A stretch of DNA of 5,787 bases from CBFDBT01 sp965603115 (GTDB lineage: Bacteria; Pseudomonadota; Alphaproteobacteria; Sphingomonadales; Kordiimonadaceae). The DNA lies in NCBI GenBank assembly GCA_965603115.1, contig CBFDBT010000171.1, forward strand, positions 1-5,787, read 5' to 3'. A program made the position numbers and the translations under genes. Of this stretch, positions 1-5,787 are shown piece after piece. The number at the start of each line of letters is the position of its first letter. Within the stretch, counting starts at the first letter, position 1. The notes beneath the pieces are model-generated. The model was given only the letters and a program-made list of their open reading frames with translations, did no database searches and was not told the DNA's origin.

Positions 1-844
1 GAATCACCTGATTATCCAACAGAGGCTTGCCAAAGGCATGGCGTTCCCGCGTATATTCAATCGTATCATTAATATTACGCTCCATGCCTTTTAGTGGCGA
101 GGCGGCGGCAAATAATCTCTCTTCTTGAAATTGCTGCATTTGATAAATAAAGCCCATGCCCTCTTGACCGATAAGGTTGCTTTGTGGCACGCGCACATCA
201 TCAAAAAAGACCTGCGCTGTATCGCTTGAGCGCATACCGAGCTTGTCTAACTTTTCAGAAAAAGAAACACCTTTGGTCTTGGTTGGCACAATGATGAGGG
301 ATTTGTTTTTATGAACCGCATCGTCGCTCGTGTTAACAAGCACACAAAGATAGTCAGCTTGTGTGCTGTTGGTAATCCACATCTTGGTACCATTAATAAT
401 ATAATCATCGCCGTCTTTGACCGCTGACGTTTTAATAGCTGCTACATCTGATCCCGCATGTGGCTCGCTCACAGCCACAGAGAAAACCGCATCGCCAGAA
501 ATGGCCGGCACAAGATATTCATCCCTCAGGGCATCGCTGCCATATTTGGCGAGGGCCGGTGTCGCCATATCGGTTTGCACACCAATACCCATAGATACAC
601 CGCCACTTCTTACTCTACCAAGCTCTTCGGCAAAAACGATTTGATAGCTATAATCAAGCCCCATGCCACCGTAAACTTCCGGTTTGGCAATGCCAAGCAA
701 ACCAAGATCACCCATTTTTTTAAACAGCTCGTGAGCAGGGAAAATACCATCGCGCTCCCACTCATCGGCATGAGGATTGATCTCCTTATCTATAAACTGG
801 GCAATGGTATGACGAATAGCTCTATGCTCATCAGTAAACTGCAT
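1..844 (-). CDS. Acyl-CoA dehydrogenase (ACAD-A), C-terminus cut by window edge
   Basis: FAD-dependent acyl-CoA dehydrogenase, expected to oxidise an acyl-CoA to the 2-enoyl-CoA in the cytoplasm and pass electrons to ETF. The ATG at 844-842 opens a frame with no stop to position 1, giving 281 residues; family members run to about 380-400, so roughly the last 100 are outside the window. Visible: N-terminal helical domain (about 1-115) ending in the family-typical EYLVPAISGD region; FAD/substrate signature AVSEPHAGSDVAA at 124-136, an exact fit to the first ACAD pattern; beta-domain with INGTKMWITN (150-159); DDVRVP (215-220); and the start of the C-terminal helical domain. Glu242 in FQEER sits where isovaleryl-CoA dehydrogenase has its catalytic base. 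The N-terminal third (FPAHELFKKMGDLGLLGI, YGGMGLDYSY) reminds me from memory of citronellyl-CoA dehydrogenase (AtuD)-type proteins, so a branched or isoprenoid acyl-CoA is plausible but unproven. It is last of the four operon genes visible, 9 bp after the GST stop. The family is certain; the substrate is not. Confidence 0.95.
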   Translation of the reverse strand, partial: MQFTDEHRAIRHTIAQFIDKEINPHADEWERDGIFPAHELFKKMGDLGLLGIAKPEVYGGMGLDYSYQIVFAEELGRVRSGGVSMGIGVQTDMATPALAKYGSDALRDEYLVPAISGDAVFSVAVSEPHAGSDVAAIKTSAVKDGDDYIINGTKMWITNSTQADYLCVLVNTSDDAVHKNKSLIIVPTKTKGVSFSEKLDKLGMRSSDTAQVFFDDVRVPQSNLIGQEGMGFIYQMQQFQEERLFAAASPLKGMERNINDTIEYTRERHAFGKPLLDNQVI

Positions 845-850
845 GATATT

Positions 851-855
851 CTCCT
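851..855 (-). promoter_or_regulatory. Ribosome binding site of ACAD-A overlapping GST stop
   Basis: On the minus strand AGGAG lies 6 nt before the ATG of ACAD-A. Its first two bases are the last two of the TAG stop of the upstream GST gene (read as TAGGAG). This fixes the ACAD-A start and suggests that its translation is coupled to that of the GST. Confidence 0.8.
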
Positions 856-1483
856 ATTTAAATGCACTTTGCTCTGCACCAATCACGGCTGATTTTTTAA
901 AGGCAGGACGGTCTTGCAAGCGCGTTAGGTAGTCCTTCACTTGCGGGCTATAATCGCCGTCTATACCAAGGGATTGCCCCAGATGGAGCGCGTAACCAAT
1001 GGCGATGTCAGCAATTGTAAAACGGTTATCAACCAGAAATTCGCGGGTCTCAATATGCGCATCGAGCTTTCTCAGACGGGCGATAAACCAAGCCCGATAA
1101 TCCTCAGCCGCTTGCGGTAGCTTTCTATCGCCCTGCTCAAGCATGGTGTAGCGCAAATATATGGTTTGCGGAAAAGTAAGGGTCGCGTCACTATGATAGA
1201 GCCAGTTAAGGTAGTCGCCAAACTCAGCGTGGTCAGGCTTCAGGCCAAAATCATAACGCTCGTAACGATCTACCAAATAATGACAAATAGCCGACGATTC
1301 TGTCATCGTGGTGTCGCCGTCCTCAAAAAAAGGCACCGTGCCCAGCACATTAACACCAAGATATTCCTTTTTGAAGAAACGCGGTGGGAAAGGCAGTATT
1401 TCTACTTCATAGTCTATAGCCATTTCCTCCATCGCCCAAAGAGGGCGAAGTGAGCGCGCGTTGTGACAGTGCCATAGTTTCAT
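854..1483 (-). CDS. Glutathione S-transferase family protein
   Basis: A 209-residue cytosolic GST, close to the usual bacterial length of 200-220. The N-terminal thioredoxin-like domain (about 1-78) starts MKLWHCHNARSLRP; Ser11 lies where bacterial GSTs often carry the Ser or Cys that meets the glutathione thiol. Val50-Pro51 is the cis-proline that binds the glutathione backbone, and Glu62-Ser63 in TESSAI is the gamma-glutamyl binding pair. The all-helical C-terminal domain (about 85-205) contains FTIADIAIGY, with Thr156 and Asp159 forming the conserved N-capping box. These features indicate a folded, glutathione-binding protein. The reaction is unknown: conjugation of a reactive intermediate, an isomerisation, or thiolysis are all possible. 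It lies between two acyl-CoA dehydrogenase genes, 20 bp after one and 9 bp before the other, so it is probably co-transcribed and may serve the same pathway. The start is supported by an AAGGAAA ribosome binding site about 9 nt upstream. Confidence 0.94.
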   Translation of the reverse strand: MKLWHCHNARSLRPLWAMEEMAIDYEVEILPFPPRFFKKEYLGVNVLGTVPFFEDGDTTMTESSAICHYLVDRYERYDFGLKPDHAEFGDYLNWLYHSDATLTFPQTIYLRYTMLEQGDRKLPQAAEDYRAWFIARLRKLDAHIETREFLVDNRFTIADIAIGYALHLGQSLGIDGDYSPQVKDYLTRLQDRPAFKKSAVIGAEQSAFK

Positions 1484-1491
1484 AGCTATAG

Positions 1492-1498
1492 TTTCCTT
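1492..1498 (-). promoter_or_regulatory. Ribosome binding site of the GST gene
   Basis: AAGGAAA on the minus strand lies 8 nt before the GST ATG, in the 20-bp gap after the ACAD-B stop. It is part of a 12-base string, AAGGAAACTATA, that recurs just before the start of the plus-strand gene at 4527. Confidence 0.65.
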
Positions 1499-1503
1499 TT
1501 CAC

Positions 1504-2691
1504 TTACAAACCGTATTGGCGGGCAGCAAGGTCCCGCATAATTTCTTCAGAGCCGCCACCGATGGCATTAACGCGGACCTCACGGTAAATGCGCTCAACA
1601 CGATTACCGCGCATATAGCCACTACCACCCAGAATTTGCATGGCCTCACGAGCACAAAACTCCATAGTTTGGCTTGATTGCACCTTCATCAAGGCAATAT
1701 CGCCCGGATTGGCAATGCCTTCATCCATCTGCTGACAAATCACATGAATATAGGCTTCTGTGGCATTGATACGCATTTTCATATCGGCAATTTTATGGCG
1801 GATAACCTGATGGTCCGCCAGACGCTGACCAAATGTTTTGCGCTCCCTTGCCCAGTTAACCGCTTCCTCCAAACAAACGCGTGCTGACGCTATCATGGTA
1901 ACCGACATGCCCATACGCTCACCGTTAAAATTATTCATAATAACGCTAAAGCCCTGATTTTCTTCGCCAATTAAATTTTCCACTGGCACCCGCACATTAT
2001 CAAAATACAGCGTAGCCGTATCCGACGCCCACCAGCCTTGTTTTTTATCAAGCTCTGTTCGAGAAAACCCTTCTGCATCGGTTGGTATCAACAGTGTAGA
2101 AACACCGCGCTTGCCGTCGCCTCCTGTGCGAACGGCTGTGGTGACCCAGTTAGCGCCCATACCGCCTGTGATGAAAGTTTTTGAGCCATTAACAACATAA
2201 TGGTCACCGTCTCTAACCGCGGTTGTTGCTAATTGCGCAACATCAGAACCGGCCCCCGGCTCGGTTATGCCAAGAGAGATGCGTTTTTCACCACGCAATA
2301 CGGCAGGGGCAACCATTTGCTTTATTTCTTCTCGAGCGAAATTTATTACAGGCGGCAAGCCAATACCGTGAACCATCAAACTTGCGCCAATTCCTCCAGC
2401 GCCGATGCGAGCAAGTTCTTCGCTTAAAATATTTTTATGCCAAATATCTATGCCCTCTGAGGTCCCACCAAATTCTTCAGGATATCCAAGTCCGAGGAGT
2501 CCCATTTCCGCGGCTTTTGGCCACAATGCGTCAGGAATTTTCCCAGCCTCATCCCACTCGTCAGCGTAAGGCATAACTTCTTTATCAAAAAACCGTCTAA
2601 TCTGATCACGAAAGGCGTGATGGTCCTCTGTTAAATGCGGGTTATGCAGTCGTGCGCTATCAAAATCTAAGGACACAGTGGTTTCTCCCAT
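1504..2691 (-). CDS. Acyl-CoA dehydrogenase (ACAD-B), isovaleryl-CoA dehydrogenase-like active site
   Basis: Complete FAD-dependent acyl-CoA dehydrogenase of 395 residues, a normal length for the family; expected to form a 2-enoyl-CoA and reduce ETF in the cytoplasm. Layout: N-terminal helical domain (about 20-135); GITEPGAGSD (141-150), which fits the first ACAD signature except for Gln153 at its last position; VVNGSKTFITGG in the beta-domain (166-177); DNVRVP (231-236); ARERKTFGQRL (281-291) and QILGGSGYMRGN (352-363) in the C-terminal domain. The canonical catalytic Glu (Glu376 of medium-chain enzymes) is replaced: the motif here is IGGGSEE (377-383), with Gly at that place. Glu258 in FNGER lies at the helix-G position where isovaleryl-CoA dehydrogenase has its base, so the enzyme is probably active with the shifted base. 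It follows the acyl-CoA ligase after 28 bp. The ATG at 2691 has a poor ribosome binding site; a GTG at 2676 (390 residues) has a better one. Family certain, substrate unknown. Confidence 0.96.
   Translation of the reverse strand: MGETTVSLDFDSARLHNPHLTEDHHAFRDQIRRFFDKEVMPYADEWDEAGKIPDALWPKAAEMGLLGLGYPEEFGGTSEGIDIWHKNILSEELARIGAGGIGASLMVHGIGLPPVINFAREEIKQMVAPAVLRGEKRISLGITEPGAGSDVAQLATTAVRDGDHYVVNGSKTFITGGMGANWVTTAVRTGGDGKRGVSTLLIPTDAEGFSRTELDKKQGWWASDTATLYFDNVRVPVENLIGEENQGFSVIMNNFNGERMGMSVTMIASARVCLEEAVNWARERKTFGQRLADHQVIRHKIADMKMRINATEAYIHVICQQMDEGIANPGDIALMKVQSSQTMEFCAREAMQILGGSGYMRGNRVERIYREVRVNAIGGGSEEIMRDLAARQYGL
2674..2689 (-). promoter_or_regulatory. Ribosome binding site plus alternative GTG start of ACAD-B
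   Basis: GGGAGA (minus strand, 2689-2684) lies 7 nt before an in-frame GTG at 2676-2674, codon 6 of the longer reading. The ATG at 2691 has only a weak AAGTAAAGATA before it. The short form would begin at VSLDFDSARL and lose nothing of the conserved domain, so it may be the true start. Confidence 0.45.
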
Positions 2692-2719
2692 TATCTTTAC
2701 TTGGCATAAGCGAAGATTG

Positions 2720-4321
2720 TTATTTCTTAAATATTATCGGTGGTACGGTTTGCCGTAGTTCAAATTTTTTCACCTTGCCCGTCGCATTGCGTGGCAACTC
2801 CGCTAGCAGTACCAAATGAGAGGGGTGTTTAAATTTCGCGAGTTTTTTGCTGCAATGCTCTATAATATCATCAAGAGTTAGCTCATGATCTGGCTTTAAA
2901 ACAATAACAGCACAGCCCGTCTCGCCCCATTCCTCGTCTTCAACACCAATAACGGCAACTTCGGCGATATCCTCCATTTCATAGAGCACGCCTTCAATTT
3001 CAGCCGGGTAAACATTCTCGCCGCCCGAAATATACATATCCGTTGCGCGGTCTTCGATAATGAAATTACCGTCACTGTCTTGGCGCGCTATATCGCCAGA
3101 CTTGAACCAGCCGTCTGTGAAGGACTTTTTGTTAGCCTCATCATTGTTCCAGTATCCCGGTGTGATAGCTGGCCCCCGCATCCATATCTCACCAACGTCG
3201 CCTTGCTCTACTTCTTTGCCGTGGGCATTTACGATCTTCATCTGGGTATACATCAAGGCTTTACCGGACGTACCTGTTTTATGGGGCACATCATCCCAAG
3301 CCGAAATACAATTGGAGGCCGCCGATTCCGTCATGCCGTAGCCGTCTCTGATAGTAAAGCCGCGCTCAAACCACCATTCAACCAGCTCTTTAGGAACACT
3401 GGCACCGCCTGCTAAAGCTGCCACCATACGCGAAAAATCGGCCGTTTCAGCCTTAGCTTGGTGGCGCATAGCATTAAACATTGCCGGCACACCAATGGTA
3501 TGTGTCACACCCAGCTCAGCGTCGCTAATAACATCAAGCATATATTCAGGATCAAAATTGCGCATAACCACATTGGTGCCGCCAAGCCATAGCACGGGCA
3601 GAGAAGACACATTCAAACCGCCAATATGAAAGAGCGGCATAACAGAAAGCCAAACTGACTGCGATGTTGTCATGCTCTGCGGGCCGCCATTGACCGCAGC
3701 ATAAAAAATCATGCCGTGGGTGATAATAACACCCTTGGGCCGACCCGTGGTGCCTGAAGAATACATCAACATACATTGATCATGGTTGCCTTGTGGTACC
3801 ATCTCCGTGACCATTTCACCGCCTGCAATGGCCTCTTCAAATGCCGACGGTCCACCCATGCCATCAAGCCCGATACAGTGCTCAATAGACACTAAGCTGC
3901 GTAATTCGGTAACCACATCTTCCAGCTCGAAGTCATAAAATAATACATCTGGGCCAGCGTCACCAACGATAAATTCTAGCTCAGAAGCGGTTAGTCGGTA
4001 ATTGAGCGCAAGAACAACCGCACCCACGCGCCAAGACGCAAGAATTATATCCAGTATGTCAGTTGAGTTGAGCGCCAAGAAAGCCACTCTGTCACCAGGT
4101 TTTACACCAATGGCCTTTAAATGCCCAGCCAGACGCCCGACGCGGTCATGCAGCTGTCTGTAGGTTAAGCGACGCCCGCTAGCAAGGTCAATGGTGGCGC
4201 ATTTATCGGGACTGGCATAGTTAAAATGCGCAGCCCAATCAGCAACCGGCACAAACAAATCTTGATCACTTAAATTCGACACGCTCTTCCCCTTAACAAA
4301 ATCTTCTCCAAAAGATAGCAT
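2720..4321 (-). CDS. AMP-forming acyl-CoA ligase (acyl-CoA synthetase)
   Basis: Adenylate-forming enzyme of the ANL superfamily: carboxylic acid plus ATP gives acyl-AMP, then the acyl-CoA thioester. Counting from the ATG at 4321 (533 residues), the core motifs are all present: P-loop MYSSGTTGRPKG (186-197), MPLFHIGGLN (228-237), YGMTES (328-333), GWFKSGD with the ribose-binding Asp410, the hinge region DRATDMYISGGENVYP (424-439), and PRNATGK near the C-terminus with catalytic Lys516. No signal peptide or membrane segment is evident, so it is cytoplasmic. It is the first gene of the minus-strand operon and probably supplies the CoA thioester that the two downstream dehydrogenases oxidise. Substrate specificity cannot be read from these motifs; medium-chain, branched and aryl acids are all possible. 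The outermost ATG is given here but has no Shine-Dalgarno; a GTG at 4282 (520 residues) with a good ribosome binding site is likelier and still leaves about 40 residues before the first conserved motif. Confidence 0.95.
   Translation of the reverse strand: MLSFGEDFVKGKSVSNLSDQDLFVPVADWAAHFNYASPDKCATIDLASGRRLTYRQLHDRVGRLAGHLKAIGVKPGDRVAFLALNSTDILDIILASWRVGAVVLALNYRLTASELEFIVGDAGPDVLFYDFELEDVVTELRSLVSIEHCIGLDGMGGPSAFEEAIAGGEMVTEMVPQGNHDQCMLMYSSGTTGRPKGVIITHGMIFYAAVNGGPQSMTTSQSVWLSVMPLFHIGGLNVSSLPVLWLGGTNVVMRNFDPEYMLDVISDAELGVTHTIGVPAMFNAMRHQAKAETADFSRMVAALAGGASVPKELVEWWFERGFTIRDGYGMTESAASNCISAWDDVPHKTGTSGKALMYTQMKIVNAHGKEVEQGDVGEIWMRGPAITPGYWNNDEANKKSFTDGWFKSGDIARQDSDGNFIIEDRATDMYISGGENVYPAEIEGVLYEMEDIAEVAVIGVEDEEWGETGCAVIVLKPDHELTLDDIIEHCSKKLAKFKHPSHLVLLAELPRNATGKVKKFELRQTVPPIIFKK
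4280..4294 (-). promoter_or_regulatory. Ribosome binding site plus probable GTG start of the acyl-CoA ligase
   Basis: AAGGGGAAG on the minus strand is followed after 3 nt by an in-frame GTG (4282-4280), codon 14 of the longer reading, so the core AGGGG lies about 6 nt from the GTG. The bases before the ATG at 4321 (ACTCTACCCCT) are pyrimidine-rich with no purine-rich anti-16S match. The protein would then begin at VSNLSDQDLF. Confidence 0.5.
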
Positions 4322-4526
4322 AGGGGTAGAGTATGGTTATCTGCAATAGGGATGTAACTCAATTTTATATTAATTTCCCCATTAATTCGTATCGGCTGCA
4401 AAATAAGACAGTGGTAATGCAAAGATAATCGCCCATGAGGATGTAGTGGTGTATAGTGAAACGGAAGGCGGTGGCGCAACCTTCACATTATCGTTTTAGG
4501 AAGTGCCTATTTAAGGAAACTATAAA
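4322..4526. promoter_or_regulatory. Divergent intergenic region between the ligase operon and the exported phosphatase-like gene
   Basis: The two flanking genes point away from each other, so this 205-bp stretch should carry both promoters. On the minus strand TATAAA (4369-4364) in an AT-rich patch is a reasonable -10 box, with no good -35 hexamer at the usual spacing. On the plus strand TATAGT (4452-4457) is a possible -10, again without a good -35. Two copies of the palindromic hexamer ATTAAT (4369-4374 and 4381-4386) flank a six-base centre and overlap the edge of the minus-strand -10 candidate, as an operator might. The promoter function is inferred from gene orientation; the boxes themselves are weak. 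Confidence 0.4.
4513..4519 (+). promoter_or_regulatory. Ribosome binding site of the exported phosphatase-like gene
   Basis: AAGGAAA lies 7 nt before the ATG at 4527 and supports that start, as does the signal peptide that begins there. Confidence 0.65.
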
Positions 4527-5705
4527 ATGACAAAAGTTATGATGATGATAAGTATTTTGCTGGGGTTGGCATTTCCGCCGCTATCCGTGCGCGCAGATGA
4601 GCAGTGCTGCAAAACTGAAAACATTATACTCATTACCCTAGACGGTGTGCGCTGGCAGGAAGTTTTCTCAGGGGTGGACAAGGGCTTTCTCGATCAACAA
4701 AAATATCTGGCTTATAAAAAAACCCATGCCGACTTTAAAAAGACATTCTGGATGGAAAGTCCGCAAGACAGGCGTAAGTCTTTATTTCCTTTTTTGTGGA
4801 CGGTCGTATCTAAAGAAGGACAGCTCTATGGCAATAGGGATATTGGCAGCCGGGCAAGCGTGAGTAATAAACTACATTTTTCCTATCCCGGATATAATGA
4901 AATACTGACAGGGTTTGCCGACCCACGCATTAAAAGCAATGATAAAATAGCAAACCCAAACAAAACTTTCTTAGAGTGGCTCGATCACCAAAAAGGTTTT
5001 AAAGGCAAGAGCGCCGCTTTTGGCTCTTGGGATGTTTTCCCATATATTATTAATGAAAAACGCAGTGGGGTTTTCACCAATGCTGGCTTTGAGCCAATGA
5101 AGAATACTTCAGACAACCCTCGTATTAAAGAATTGAACCAGCTGCAAAAGGATATGCCAAGTCCATGGGATACAGTACGTATGGATGCTTTCACGTTTAA
5201 TTTTGCCATGGAATATTTAAAAGAACAAAGGCCAAGGGCGCTCTATATTGCTCTGGGTGAAACTGATGACTTTGCCCATGACGGACACTATGACCAATAT
5301 ATTTATGCCGCACAAAGGAACGATGCCTTTTTAGCAAGACTATGGAACTGGGTGCAAAATGACCCACAATATAAAAATAAAACCACCCTTTTAATCACCA
5401 CCGACCATGGTCGTGGTTTTGATGATCTTGAAATGTGGAAACATCATGGACGCTTTAAATATAAAGACAAGAACGGCGAGATGAAAATTGCCGATATAGC
5501 AGGTGACAATACCGTTTGGATGGGTGTCATTGGCCCCGACACACCAGCCCTTGGCGAAATGAAGAATATTGGGGATGTAACGTCATCGCAAATAGCTGCA
5601 ACACTCATGAAACTACTAGGTCAAAAATATAAGACGTCCCACGCCTCTATTAAAGCAGGCAAACCAATTGCAACAATGATTAAATCCGCCGTGACATCAC
5701 CCTAA
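4527..5705 (+). CDS. Exported alkaline phosphatase-superfamily metalloenzyme (phosphatase/sulfatase-like)
   Basis: A 392-residue protein with a Sec signal peptide: basic start, hydrophobic core at about 5-18 and a likely cut after Val-Arg-Ala23, so it probably acts in the periplasm. The rest has the fold signature of the alkaline phosphatase superfamily. ILITLDGVRWQEVF (34-47) supplies metal ligand Asp39. SYPGYNEILTG (119-129) lines up by eye with the nucleophile loop TFPNHYSIVTG of nucleotide pyrophosphatase/phosphodiesterases, making Ser119 the predicted nucleophile. ETDDFAHDGH (245-254) gives Asp247 and His251 with the expected four-residue spacing; TTDHGRG (291-297) gives Asp293 and His294; KHHG (305-308) gives His307. 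All six metal ligands are therefore present and the enzyme should be active. Such proteins are often labelled sulfatase-like or phosphoglyceromutase-like; whether this one cleaves phosphate mono- or diesters, sulfate esters or phosphoethanolamine is not evident. It is transcribed away from the acyl-CoA operon and no functional link is visible. Superfamily confident, substrate unknown. Confidence 0.93.
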   Translation: MTKVMMMISILLGLAFPPLSVRADEQCCKTENIILITLDGVRWQEVFSGVDKGFLDQQKYLAYKKTHADFKKTFWMESPQDRRKSLFPFLWTVVSKEGQLYGNRDIGSRASVSNKLHFSYPGYNEILTGFADPRIKSNDKIANPNKTFLEWLDHQKGFKGKSAAFGSWDVFPYIINEKRSGVFTNAGFEPMKNTSDNPRIKELNQLQKDMPSPWDTVRMDAFTFNFAMEYLKEQRPRALYIALGETDDFAHDGHYDQYIYAAQRNDAFLARLWNWVQNDPQYKNKTTLLITTDHGRGFDDLEMWKHHGRFKYKDKNGEMKIADIAGDNTVWMGVIGPDTPALGEMKNIGDVTSSQIAATLMKLLGQKYKTSHASIKAGKPIATMIKSAVTSP

Positions 5706-5729
5706 CGAACAATTGCACTCAGTAGTAAG

Positions 5730-5751
5730 GGTGCGCATATAGTGCGTTACC
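5730..5751 (+). terminator. Possible terminator hairpin after the phosphatase-like gene
   Basis: GGTGCGCA and TGCGTTACC can pair into an eight-pair stem (one G-U pair, one bulged T) around the five-base loop TATAG, 24 bp after the stop codon. It is not followed directly by a T-tract; only TTTT appears some ten bases later. It may be a weak or factor-dependent terminator, or chance. The remainder of the window to 5787 shows no gene. Confidence 0.3.
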
Positions 5752-5787
5752 AACTCCGCATTTTGTGGCCTTTAACGGCATAAAAAA

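Noticed and set aside
417..892. Two plus-strand open frames opposite ACAD-A
   Set aside because: They lie antisense to a clearly conserved dehydrogenase frame and show no recognisable domain or ribosome binding site.
2223..2576. Plus-strand open frame of 117 codons opposite ACAD-B
   Set aside because: Antisense to conserved ACAD coding sequence; its composition looks like a reverse-strand shadow and no family resemblance is visible.
3060..3415. Overlapping plus-strand open frames opposite the acyl-CoA ligase
   Set aside because: They cover the antisense of the conserved ligase motifs and have no independent coding evidence.
4270..4479. Minus-strand open frame of 69 codons spanning the divergent intergenic region
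   Set aside because: It overlaps the ligase start in another frame, has no good ribosome binding site, and covers the region where both promoters should lie. It could be a leader peptide, but nothing supports that.
4480..4516. TTCACA and CCTATT as a plus-strand promoter for the phosphatase-like gene
   Set aside because: The start of transcription would fall within or right beside the ribosome binding site, and both boxes are poor matches to consensus.
5768..5787. Short GCC/GGC stem followed by an A-run at the right edge, as a terminator
   Set aside because: The stem is only about three pairs and the run is A on the plus strand; the window ends before it can be judged.

Overview
The window looks like chromosomal DNA of a Gram-negative bacterium, most likely a proteobacterium of moderate GC content. 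The reasons are compact gene packing, a glutathione S-transferase, a Sec-type exported enzyme and proteobacterial-style acyl-CoA metabolism genes. No rRNA, tRNA, mobile element, CRISPR array or phage gene was seen, so the lineage cannot be fixed more closely from this window.

Positions 1-4321 hold four genes on the minus strand that read as one operon. In transcription order they are an AMP-forming acyl-CoA ligase (4321 to 2720), an acyl-CoA dehydrogenase (ACAD-B, 2691 to 1504), a small glutathione S-transferase (1483 to 854), and a second acyl-CoA dehydrogenase (ACAD-A, from 844, cut off by the left edge before its C-terminal quarter). The gaps between genes are 28, 20 and 9 bp, and the last Shine-Dalgarno overlaps the preceding stop codon. 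The logic is catabolic: the ligase activates a carboxylic acid to its CoA thioester and the flavoprotein dehydrogenases introduce double bonds. Both dehydrogenases carry a Glu at the helix-G position used by isovaleryl-CoA dehydrogenase-type enzymes, and ACAD-B has Gly at the usual C-terminal catalytic position. This suggests branched or isoprenoid-like acyl-CoAs rather than plain straight-chain fatty acids, but the substrate cannot be read from sequence. The GST in the middle is the least expected member.

Positions 4322-4526 are a 205-bp divergent intergenic region that must hold the promoters for both directions. It contains an AT-rich -10-like box and a small symmetrical element, but no convincing full promoter.

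Positions 4527-5705 hold, on the plus strand, an exported alkaline-phosphatase-superfamily metalloenzyme with a signal peptide, a predicted Ser nucleophile and a complete set of two-metal ligands. Its substrate is unknown and it has no obvious link to the acyl-CoA operon. An imperfect hairpin about 25 bp after its stop may be a terminator. The last ~35 bases show nothing else I can support.

I see no strong case for a wholly new system. The points most worth a second look are the GST inside an acyl-CoA operon, the shifted catalytic Glu in both dehydrogenases, and the uncharacterised exported phosphatase/sulfatase-like enzyme.
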